Assembly (NCBI GenBank): GCA_031274045.1
Contig: JAISQS010000307.1
Coordinates: 1 to 5,952 of the forward strand
Reading direction: 5' to 3'
DNA: 5,952 nucleotides
Source: Planctomycetaceae bacterium
GTDB lineage: Bacteria > Planctomycetota > Planctomycetia > Pirellulales > Thermoguttaceae
This document shows positions 1-5,689 of the stretch, piece by piece; the first letter of the stretch is position 1, and every line of letters begins with the position of its first letter. The notes below the pieces were generated by a model. The model searched no databases and had not been told where the DNA came from. It saw nothing but the letters and a program-made list of their open reading frames with translations. The position numbers and the translations under genes were made by a program.

Positions 1-16
1 TTTTTGCGTTGATGAT

Positions 17-311
17 CGTAAGGTAAGCAACCGACTGCCAGGCTTTCTTGGTGAATAGCGTCGGCGTACTCGCCGACAGTGGAACGGAAAACGTTATAAG
101 TCAACGTAAGGTGGGTAACTGACCGCTGGGCGGTTACGTTTTCGGCGAGCAAAGCAAGACGAAAACAGGAGGAGCGGAACACGTATCGGTAAAACCAAAA
201 CGCCCTACTTTTTGGACGTGTTAGTTTTGCCGGTACGTGTTCCGCTCCCGTTGTCGGCTTGCGCCGACGCTATTCACCAAGAAAGCCTAGCAGTCGGTTG
301 CCCACCTTACG
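17..311. repeat. 295-bp imperfect palindrome (structured intergenic element, copy A)
   Basis: The outer arms 17-66 and 262-311 are inverted repeats of 50 nt with three mismatches (positions 25, 26 and 39 of the left arm). Small hairpins sit at the inner end of each arm: GTCGGCG/CGCCGAC at 60-66/71-77 and GTCGGC/GCCGAC at 253-258/263-268. The interior holds a further direct copy (105-134) of the unit that begins each arm (CGTAAGG...), a hairpin at about 137-167 (GTTTTCG/CGAAAAC) and a 25-bp hairpin at 171-248. No ORF is credible here. The same order of parts recurs at 3820-4050, so this is a repeat family and not a one-off terminator. It could be a MITE-like or REP/BIME-like element. A short near-match, TGCGTTGATG before it and TGCGTTTTGATG after it, might be a target duplication, but this is weak. 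Confidence 0.85.
171..248. repeat. Inner hairpin of copy A
   Basis: Arms 171-195 and 224-248 are inverted repeats of 25 nt with two mismatches. They enclose a 28-nt loop that is itself partly self-complementary. The stem contains the GGTAAAAC / GTTTTGCC pair that is also present in the hairpin at 3987-4048, which ties the two elements together. Confidence 0.8.
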
Positions 312-349
312 GTGGCGGTGCGTTTTGATGACCCCATTGTTGGTTGTCT

Positions 350-377
350 ATTTTATGGTGTTTATTTTATGGTGTTT
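350..377. repeat. 14-bp perfect tandem duplication
   Basis: ATTTTATGGTGTTT occurs twice head to tail (350-363, 364-377), followed by a decayed third start (ATTTTTT). It lies between the palindromic element and the 3' end of the ATPase gene. No function is evident; it is probably a replication-slippage duplication. Confidence 0.85.
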
Positions 378-414
378 ATTTTTTGGGCTGTGTTTAGTGA
401 ATTTGTCCAATTGA

Positions 415-1638
415 TTAGATTCTGTCTTCGAACATTTCGCTGAACCAATTCGCCTCAATATTCTTCGGCACACCGGAATCATCCGGCGGCAACATCAAAT
501 CCGCCGCACGCTCAACAACCGTAAACCCATTCTGATCTCGACCAAATATCCAGACATTTTGAGGGTGCATCGCGTCTGCTAATTGAGAACTTTGCGTATT
601 CACAAACAATTGAGACCCAATCGCGGAATTGTCAAACTTGCGAAACCGCTCACCCAAATACCAACAGTGCATCCTGTCCAAACCGGATTCAGGATTGTCA
701 AACGTCACCAAAGGCGCACGATTAGGCTCCTCCAAACGCAACGCACACGAAAATAAACGAATCGTAGACTCAGAAAGAAGCGAAATCGGTATCGGTATAC
801 TTATACCCTCCATCACAAATGATAACATCGGACGCTCCCGATTAGTATTGTCCAACAACACCGAAACCAAATTCGGTATACCGGAAACTATCTGATTCAT
901 AATCGATTCCGTGTCATCCGAAAATTGATCTATTAAATAACGGATAAATTGAGTCAACTTATGACCACGCAAATTCTCGTGCGGCTTCAATTGAGTTAAA
1001 TCAAGTCCATTGGTCGTGTCAACCAAAAAATCATCAACCGACCAACTCTCAAAAAAATGACGCAAAGAAGACCAAACCGGATACTTCGGATGAGACTCCA
1101 ACGCCGCCAAACCCAAATGCTTCAAATCAGTAAACTCCACCCGCGTCAAGTCATCACCGCCAAGACGCTCATCAGACGCAAGATAACGTATCGTCTTTTG
1201 ACCATTTTGCAAAAACGCAATCGGGAAAGATTCCTTGCCATTGCGATACGCGATAAGCTCCGACTCAATATACGGTGCTTTATTCTTGACATACCCGACA
1301 CTCACCGCATAAGTTGCTGCCGCCGACTCATCAGGATGACGATAGTGAAACCCAAAAGACATTGTCCCTTTGCCGCCGTGAGAATACACCGCCTCATAAC
1401 CGCCGCGCTTGCCGCAAGCAACATCAATCCCATGACTATAACAGTCCGAAATAAAACCCAAAGCATCCAAAACAGAACTCTTACCCGAACCACTCACTCC
1501 AGTAATAAGAGTACTCGTCCCAAGATCATACGGCAACATCGCCGACAAATCCTCAACATAAACAAATTGCGGAAAAGCAGTACCAAGCCCAACTTGCTTA
1601 AGCGACTTATAATTACGAATCCAAAATCCTTCAAGCAT
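415..1638 (-). CDS. AAA family ATPase (ABC-type, AAA_21/AAA_15-like), orphan
   Basis: This predicted 407-residue cytosolic ATPase belongs to the SMC/ABC-like AAA class found in OLD-type and many uncharacterised bacterial proteins. The start at 1638 is chosen because MLEGFWIRNYKSLKQV matches the usual family N-terminus. The frame stays open to an ATG at 1770, but those 44 extra residues look unrelated. In 407-residue numbering, Walker A GVSGSGKSS is at 47-55, a signature-like LLSESTIRLF at 287-296, the Walker B region LVTFDNPESGLD at 310-321 and the switch VNTQSSQ at 346-352. The residue after the Walker B aspartate is Asn315, where Glu is usual (DEPE), and the switch has Gln349 where His is common (THS). 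Gln is tolerated in some relatives; DN is more unusual. There is no TOPRIM, HNH or small partner gene on either side, so the role (defence, repair or other) cannot be assigned. The coding strand is G/T-rich at third positions almost throughout. Confidence 0.85.
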   Translation of the reverse strand: MLEGFWIRNYKSLKQVGLGTAFPQFVYVEDLSAMLPYDLGTSTLITGVSGSGKSSVLDALGFISDCYSHGIDVACGKRGGYEAVYSHGGKGTMSFGFHYRHPDESAAATYAVSVGYVKNKAPYIESELIAYRNGKESFPIAFLQNGQKTIRYLASDERLGGDDLTRVEFTDLKHLGLAALESHPKYPVWSSLRHFFESWSVDDFLVDTTNGLDLTQLKPHENLRGHKLTQFIRYLIDQFSDDTESIMNQIVSGIPNLVSVLLDNTNRERPMLSFVMEGISIPIPISLLSESTIRLFSCALRLEEPNRAPLVTFDNPESGLDRMHCWYLGERFRKFDNSAIGSQLFVNTQSSQLADAMHPQNVWIFGRDQNGFTVVERAADLMLPPDDSGVPKNIEANWFSEMFEDRI

Positions 1639-2175
1639 TTTATCTAATCCACTTCCAGTCTGATTGTGTCCCGTTTGCAATACGTTTGAAATATCTTGAC
1701 AAAACGGCTTACCACCAAAAGCACCCCAAAAAAATTTCAGAATCAGAATGCCGACAACACAGCGAACCAAAAATCTAACCCGCCACTTACGTAATATTAC
1801 GGCAATACAACAATCAGGTCAAGATTAAACCAAAACAAACCAAATAACACAAACATCAGAACCAACCAATACAAAATTTAATTTATCTTGCTACAATCTT
1901 GCAAAACAAACCCGAAAATCACACACAAAAGAATAGGCTTGTCCCATTATTGCCGTCATTATTGGGGGCATCAGGCGGGAAGGCGGGGAGAGATTAGATT
2001 CGTTGCTGTCCCGTCTCCCTGCCTGATGCTTGTTGTTTTTTTAAGTTTTGGAATAGGTCTGGTAACCACTCACACCGGATTTGTTTCTTTGGAATAAATA
2101 CGCATCAACGCAACAATGCCATAACGCGTATATTTTTGTCAACAACATAACAAAAACAAATTGAACTGAATAATT
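1639..2175. other. Intergenic region between divergent ATPase and pdxJ genes
   Basis: These 537 bp carry no convincing gene. Both upstream regions should lie here, but I see no promoter good enough to call. The part next to the ATPase (to about 1930) is strongly A+C-rich on the plus strand, with runs such as ACCAAAACAAACCAAATAAC. A large hairpin occupies 1968-2029. The stretch 2043-2175 leads into pdxJ, and there is no Shine-Dalgarno sequence directly before its ATG. An open frame at 1888-2097 runs straight through the hairpin and is not believed. Confidence 0.6.
1968..2042 (+). terminator. Terminator-like hairpin with T-rich tail, no evident upstream gene
   Basis: Arms 1968-1988 and 2009-2029 pair over 21 bp with one A-C mismatch and three G-T wobbles, around a 20-nt loop. 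The first nine pairs (GCATCAGGC/GCCTGATGC) are perfect. The 3' arm is followed by TTGTTGTTTTTTT (2030-2042), which is the layout of an intrinsic terminator on the plus strand. There is no plus-strand gene before it, so it would end either a non-coding transcript starting in 1771-1967 or a pdxJ leader (attenuation). It may instead be a structured repeat. Confidence 0.5.
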
Positions 2176-2922
2176 ATGATAGAACTGGGAGTCAATATTG
2201 ATCATATTGCGACATTGCGTCAAGCCCGCCGTACTGTTGAACCTGATCCGGTTTGGGGGGCGGTCTTGGCTGAACTCGGAGGCGCGGACGGAATAACCGT
2301 TCACCTGCGCGAAGACCGGAGGCACATCAACGACCGCGACGTAAAATTATTGCGAGAAACCGTCCGTTGCAAACTAAACCTCGAAATGGCAGCAGTAGAC
2401 GAAATCGCAAAAATCGCACTCAACATAAAACCAGACCAAGCAACTCTCGTCCCCGAACGACGCGAAGAAATCACCACCGAAGGCGGACTAAACATCACCA
2501 ACCAAAAAGACAAAATAAAAAATATCGTCCAACAACTCCAAAATAACGGAATATCTGTAAGCCTATTTCTCGATCCCGATTTGACTCAAATTGAAGCCGG
2601 AATACAGACGGGTTGCGAGGCGATTGAAATCCACACCGGAAGTTACGCTTTGACAAAAAATAAAATTGACGAAGACAACGAAATCAAAAGAATTATCAAA
2701 GCAAGCAGACTGATAACAAATGCCGGATTGCGTCTCCATGCCGGACACGGTCTGAATTATCACAATGTTGTCCGCATCGCGAACATCCCAAAAATGAAAG
2801 AACTAAACATCGGTCACAGCATAATCGCTCGCTCAATAATGGTCGGAATAAAAGAAGCCGTAAACGAAATGAAAAAAATCATCAACCCCCAAAATATACA
2901 TCAGACCGAAGATGTATTTTGA
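2176..2922 (+). CDS. pdxJ: Pyridoxine 5'-phosphate synthase PdxJ
   Basis: PdxJ condenses 3-amino-2-oxopropyl phosphate (from the PdxA step) with 1-deoxy-D-xylulose 5-phosphate to give pyridoxine 5'-phosphate, the last ring-forming step of DXP-dependent vitamin B6 synthesis in the cytosol. The 248-residue product is close to the usual length of about 240 and aligns by eye from end to end with the E. coli enzyme. It shows VNIDHIATLRQAR (6-18), TVHLREDRRHI (41-51), LNLEMA (67-72), LVPERREEITTEGG (91-104), IEIHTG (150-155), HAGHGLNYHNV (188-198) and ELNIGHSIIARS (209-220). The catalytic residues His43, Glu70 and His191 (E. coli His45, Glu72, His193) are present. The C-terminus has a short extra tail after the NEMKKI helix. 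The start is fixed by the family N-terminus. No pdxA or acpS lies next to it. Codons 50-126 are almost all A/C-ending (71 of 77 by hand), unlike the mixed 5' end. Confidence 0.97.
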   Translation: MIELGVNIDHIATLRQARRTVEPDPVWGAVLAELGGADGITVHLREDRRHINDRDVKLLRETVRCKLNLEMAAVDEIAKIALNIKPDQATLVPERREEITTEGGLNITNQKDKIKNIVQQLQNNGISVSLFLDPDLTQIEAGIQTGCEAIEIHTGSYALTKNKIDEDNEIKRIIKASRLITNAGLRLHAGHGLNYHNVVRIANIPKMKELNIGHSIIARSIMVGIKEAVNEMKKIINPQNIHQTEDVF

Positions 2923-3026
2923 AGCGTTTTGTGTTTTGGTTGCGGACAATTGTTGGTTTGATTTTTGGTAATAATTGAAACACTAATTGGCTGGTTTCAA
3001 ATCCGGCTGTATGGATTCGAGTATAT

Positions 3027-3662
3027 ATGGGATTTTCGTCTGTTGCGCAGGCAATAATTGATGGTGATGTTGAGCAGGTGTTGTGTGGTGTTGGTGAGTT
3101 GCTGGCGGGCGGGGTTTCGCCGCTTGCGGTTCTTGACGAACATATTGTTCCGGCAATGAACGAAGCGGGCAAACGATTCGAAGACGGCGACTTCTTTGTC
3201 CCCGATCTAATGCTCTCCGCAAAAGCAGTCCAAGAAACGATGAAGATATTGGATCCGTTGCTCAAGAATCTTGGTCGAGAGAAGACGGGTCGCGTGGTGA
3301 TTGGTACGGTTCGTGGTGATCATCATGATATTGGCAAGAATCTTGTTGCGGTGATGCTTGAGGGGGGCGGGTTCGAGGTGATTGATCTTGGGGTAAATGT
3401 TGCGCCGGAAAATTTTGTCAACAAAGCACGCGAAAAAGAAGGAACAATTATTGCCCTCTCCGCACTACTGACAACAACAATGCACGAAATGAAAAACGTA
3501 ATAGAACTACTAAAAGAATCCGGCATCCGCGACAAAACAAAAGTAATCATCGGCGGCGCACCGGTAACAAACGAATTCGCCAAACTAATCGGAGCAGACG
3601 GATACAGCGATAACGCCAGCGCAGCCGTAACACTAGCAAGAAACCTTATAAACATCAAATAA
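3027..3662 (+). CDS. Corrinoid (cobalamin)-binding methyl-carrier protein, MtaC/MtbC-like
   Basis: This 211-residue protein has the two-domain build of cognate corrinoid proteins in methyltransferase systems. A four-helix cap (B12-binding-2) spans about residues 1-85, with AMNEAGKRFEDGDFFVPDL at 43-61. A Rossmann-like B12 domain spans about 88-211. The cobalt-ligand motif DxHxxG is present as GTVRGDHHDIGKN (93-105), with His100 the lower ligand. SALLTTT (145-151) and IIGGAPV (174-180) are the expected later loops, and GADGYSDNA (189-197) closes the site. It would shuttle a methyl group between a substrate methyltransferase and an acceptor such as tetrahydrofolate or coenzyme M, but no MtaA/UroD-like, MtaB or pterin methyltransferase is in the window, so the substrate is unknown. 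It lies 104 bp after pdxJ on the same strand. The start has only a weak Shine-Dalgarno; no in-frame ATG lies between the upstream stop (2976) and 3027. Codon usage switches sharply in blocks. Confidence 0.93.
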   Translation: MGFSSVAQAIIDGDVEQVLCGVGELLAGGVSPLAVLDEHIVPAMNEAGKRFEDGDFFVPDLMLSAKAVQETMKILDPLLKNLGREKTGRVVIGTVRGDHHDIGKNLVAVMLEGGGFEVIDLGVNVAPENFVNKAREKEGTIIALSALLTTTMHEMKNVIELLKESGIRDKTKVIIGGAPVTNEFAKLIGADGYSDNASAAVTLARNLINIK

Positions 3663-3685
3663 ACAAAAGACGATAGCCGAGCATA

Positions 3686-3789
3686 TTGCCGTGCAACGGC
3701 GACGGACTGGAACGCGGGCATCCCGCCCTCGTTGTACCACACAAGTTTGCCGTGCAATGGCGACGGACTGGAACGCGGGTGTCCCGCCC
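3686..3789. repeat. 43-bp direct repeat pair, 61-bp period, with GCGGG hairpin
   Basis: Copies at 3686-3728 and 3747-3789 differ at three positions. Each begins TTGCCGTGCAA and contains GACGGACTGGAACGCGGG. Each ends in a 5-bp hairpin: GCGGG-CAT-CCCGC in the first and GCGGG-TGT-CCCGC in the second. The loop differs while the stem is kept. The unit is separated by an 18-bp spacer and looks like a dispersed REP-type element distinct from the neighbouring 33-bp family. Confidence 0.85.
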
Positions 3790-3819
3790 GCCTCTGTGCG
3801 TAATAGAACCAAAAAAGTT

Positions 3820-4050
3820 AGAACGGAACGCCAAGACGTGTTGGCAACGTAAGGTAGCCAACCGACCGCTGGGCGGTGATCGTAAGGTGGGTAACCGACC
3901 GCTGGGCGGTGATCGTAAGGTGGGCAACCGACCGCTGGGCGGGTGCGGTTTCGGGGGGCGGTGCAAGCCGAAAACCGTGGGGCTGTAAACGCACCGGCAA
4001 AACCAAACCGCCCAAAACGTAGGACGTTTTGGTTTTGTCGATGCGTTTTA
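3820..4050. repeat. Composite structured repeat element, copy B
   Basis: This stretch repeats the order of parts found inside copy A (about 81-248). It has a GAACGGA lead, then CGTAAGG units, then a hairpin CGGTTTCGG/CCGAAAACCG (3946-3954/3968-3977), then a larger hairpin with arms 3987-4007 and 4028-4048 (21 nt, two mismatches) containing GGCAAAACC/GGTTTTGTC. Inside the last hairpin is an alternative perfect 9-bp stem, CCAAAACGT-AGG-ACGTTTTGG (4012-4032). Unlike copy A it lacks the outer 50-bp inverted arms, and the unit is tandemly expanded. Confidence 0.8.
3848..3943. repeat. 33-bp tandem repeat, about three units
   Basis: Units start at 3848, 3881 and 3914. The consensus runs CGTAAGGTGGGCAACC, then GACCGCTGGGCGGTGAT. 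Unit 1 differs at AGCC and units 2 and 3 by one base (GTAACC/GCAACC); unit 3 is cut at GGCGGG. Every unit carries the hairpin ACCGC-TGG-GCGGT. Single copies also occur at 105-134 and, more diverged, at 17-42 and inverted near 286-311. There are no spacers, so it is not a CRISPR array. Confidence 0.9.
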
Positions 4051-4363
4051 TGATTTGTGTAGTATAGCGGGGAGTTGTTTTTACGTTGTTGAGCTGTCTT
4101 GCGGATACGTAATATTTGGGTAGAATACGCCGCTTGTTGATCGTAGGTTGTGTGTCGTTGTAGTTAGTTTATTGATCGCGTGATCATGTTGCACGATGCA
4201 GGATTATTCTGAAAAGTCAGGCTTTTTAAACTGCTTGTACTTGAATTCGCTTACGAAGAGAGCTGTCAAAAAATCCCGTTCACAATTTGTCTATGGCGGC
4301 AATGTTGTTCGCCGATGTTGCGGGTTATTTGAAACAACCACCCCAAAAGGGAAAATTAAAATT

Positions 4364-4368
4364 AGGAG
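4364..4368 (+). promoter_or_regulatory. Shine-Dalgarno site deciding the start at 4374
   Basis: AGGAG lies five bases before the ATG at 4374. It is the only strong ribosome binding site in the window, and it selects this start over the upstream in-frame ATGs at 4287, 4293 and 4302. The signal peptide that begins at 4374 agrees with this choice. Confidence 0.8.
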
Positions 4369-4373
4369 AAAAC

Positions 4374-5489
4374 ATGAGATTGTTTAACACGATACGAAAC
4401 GCATTTTTTGCAACGTTTATTCTTTTGTCCGCGCAAATGTTGTCGGCGGAGGATGCGGGCAAATTAGAGTTGCCGATTCCGGAACTGAAGATATCGGAAT
4501 CTGCGTCAAAAGGGATCGCCGCCGGTGATTGGGCAGCCGCTGAACCTGCCGCTGTTTTGGAGTACGAAGCCGTAAAAGAAAAGGCTCTGGCTGCGGAAAA
4601 ATCAGATGAGATTGCTGCCGCTTTGACTTGGTGGGAGCGGGTGCTTGACAGAACTACTTGCACGGAAGCACAAAGAAGCGAAGCACGCACACACATCAAA
4701 AATTTACGACCAAAAGTACAATCAAACACCGACCCAAAAAAAGCTAAAAAATGGAACGTCCTCGTCATCATCTTCAAAGAACTCAAAGCAGAACGCACCG
4801 AAAAAGACGGCAAAACCACAACCATACACAAAACATTCACCAACGATAACCTAAAAACGGTCGGTCAATGTCTCGCAGGTTTTAGAGACCTTGTTTTTGA
4901 GTGGTCGAGCGGATTGTTGATTTTTGAGTTCGATGTCAAAATTGTTGACGAACCGTTGACAAGAATCAGACGCGACTTTCCGGCATCGCCGCGTGATGTT
5001 GCAAAAATTCTCAAAGAAGAATCCAAGATCAAGAACAAGAAATACGACACCGTCATCGGGTACGTCAAATGTCGCGGAGACGAAGGTCCAAACGTAAACG
5101 TACCATGGACAGCAGCAATATACGGGCGGCTTGGTGAGTTGGATGGAGCCGGATACATGATGGTTCCTTGGGGGACAAATTATCCGTACAAAGGGGAAAC
5201 GATTGGCGAGATGGAGTTGCATGAGTGGCTGCATCAAATTGATGATCTTGTTCATGTAGTATTGGGATATCCGCACGGCACAACCCGCTCGCCGGATGAC
5301 GGCAGAGGTGAAGGTGATAACCGCCCCGACGGTGAAGAAGAATACAAAAAACCCAAAGATTGCACGACTTGGGTCTACTTTTACAAACACATGATGACCG
5401 AACACATGACAAGACAAATCTGGAAAGAATTAACCATCACAGAAAACAAAGACAACAAACCAGGCGAACTCATCGAAATCAAAAAATAA
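4374..5489 (+). CDS. Secreted protein with HEWLH zinc-metalloprotease-like motif
   Basis: This 371-residue protein is of unrecognised family. It starts with a clear signal peptide: basic n-region MRLFNTIR, hydrophobic AFFATFILLSAQ, and likely cleavage after LSA at residue 25. It should therefore be exported. Residues 45-110 are Ala/Glu-rich and helical, like a short tetratricopeptide-type spacer. From about residue 127 (KWNVLVIIFKEL) a mixed domain begins. The key motif is GEMELHEWLHQIDDLVH (278-294): His283, Glu284 and His287 fit the HExxH zinc site of metallopeptidases. The Gly/Asp-rich loop 302-322 follows, then TWVYFYKHMMTEHMTRQIW (332-350), where His339 or His344 could supply a third ligand. 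It lacks the metzincin HExxHxxGxxH spacing. Peptidase activity is inferred from the motif only; a non-catalytic metal-binding role is possible. Codons 98-161 are 60 of 64 A/C-ending, while the HEWLH segment is mainly G/T-ending. Confidence 0.85.
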   Translation: MRLFNTIRNAFFATFILLSAQMLSAEDAGKLELPIPELKISESASKGIAAGDWAAAEPAAVLEYEAVKEKALAAEKSDEIAAALTWWERVLDRTTCTEAQRSEARTHIKNLRPKVQSNTDPKKAKKWNVLVIIFKELKAERTEKDGKTTTIHKTFTNDNLKTVGQCLAGFRDLVFEWSSGLLIFEFDVKIVDEPLTRIRRDFPASPRDVAKILKEESKIKNKKYDTVIGYVKCRGDEGPNVNVPWTAAIYGRLGELDGAGYMMVPWGTNYPYKGETIGEMELHEWLHQIDDLVHVVLGYPHGTTRSPDDGRGEGDNRPDGEEEYKKPKDCTTWVYFYKHMMTEHMTRQIWKELTITENKDNKPGELIEIKK

Positions 5490-5515
5490 GACAAAGATGA
5501 GTCGGCTTGTTATTA

Positions 5516-5582
5516 TTGTCAACAGATTAGGCAGATTTATACGGGTTTGGGTTTTATTAAAATCTGTTTAATCTGTTGACAA
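5516..5582. repeat. 23-bp-stem inverted repeat after the HEWLH gene
   Basis: Arms 5516-5538 and 5560-5582 are complementary over 23 nt, with the only two differences being G-T wobbles; the loop is 21 nt. The arm reads TTGTCAACAGATTA then GGCAGATTT. The stem begins 27 bp after the stop of the upstream gene, so it could protect or end that transcript. However, no T-run follows on either strand, so it is not a standard intrinsic terminator. Each arm also holds two imperfect CAGATT motifs. Confidence 0.8.
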
Positions 5583-5631
5583 AATATTATCGGTGCTATT
5601 TGCAGAAAATTGCGGCGAATGAAATCGGAAT

Positions 5632-5655
5632 CTTTGTGTTCTTTGTGCCTTTGTG
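5632..5655. repeat. CTTTGTG heptamer, three copies
   Basis: CTTTGTG occurs at 5632-5638, 5641-5647 and 5649-5655 with spacers of two and one bases, just upstream of the last gene. Similar CTTTGTG/CTTTGCG strings are, from memory, a recurring intergenic phrase in several bacterial phyla. Its function is unknown. Confidence 0.7.
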
Positions 5656-5689
5656 CGCAATATAAATTTTATTTTTTTAAGAAATAATT

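Larger units (their letters stand above)
3663..4373. other. 711-bp repeat-rich intergenic region
   Basis: No believable gene lies here. From left to right it contains a 43-bp direct repeat pair (3686-3789), the composite element copy B (3820-4050) and a G/T-rich stretch (4051-4373) that should hold the promoter of the HEWLH gene. In the last part I see only a small palindrome, TGATCGCGTGATCA (4173-4186), and no convincing promoter. Open frames across the repeats exist on both strands only because the repeat length is a multiple of three. Confidence 0.7.

Noticed and set aside
1057..1647. Plus-strand 196-residue ORF opposite the ATPase gene
   Set aside because: It is rich in Arg, Thr and Ile with no recognisable domain and overlaps a well-supported gene on the other strand; it is a by-product of the A/C-rich composition.
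1639..1770. 44-residue N-terminal extension of the ATPase from the ATG at 1770
   Set aside because: The typical family N-terminus begins at the ATG at 1638; the extension shows no domain and lies in the A+C-skewed intergenic stretch.
1888..2097. Plus-strand 69-residue ORF
   Set aside because: It runs through the 21-bp hairpin and its T-tail, has no Shine-Dalgarno and resembles nothing known to me.
3848..3943. Possible CRISPR array
   Set aside because: The 33-bp units are directly adjacent with no unique spacers, and no cas gene is present.
3686..3988. Plus-strand 100-residue ORF with repeats of RKVGNRPLGGD, and its minus-strand counterpart at 3655-3966 with PPSGRLPTLRS repeats
   Set aside because: The frames stay open on both strands because the DNA repeat is 33 bp, a multiple of three. 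The same repeat is clearly non-coding at 17-311, and there is no start signal.
4173..4186. TGATCGCGTGATCA palindrome as an operator
   Set aside because: Five-base arms are expected by chance in a sequence of this size and there is no promoter call next to it.
4287..4373. Upstream start for the HEWLH gene at 4287
   Set aside because: The AGGAG site and the signal peptide both place the start at 4374; an upstream extension would bury the signal peptide.
4851..5417. Minus-strand 188-residue ORF opposite the HEWLH gene
   Set aside because: It has no recognisable motif and lies fully within the antisense of a gene with a signal peptide, Shine-Dalgarno and a metal-site motif.
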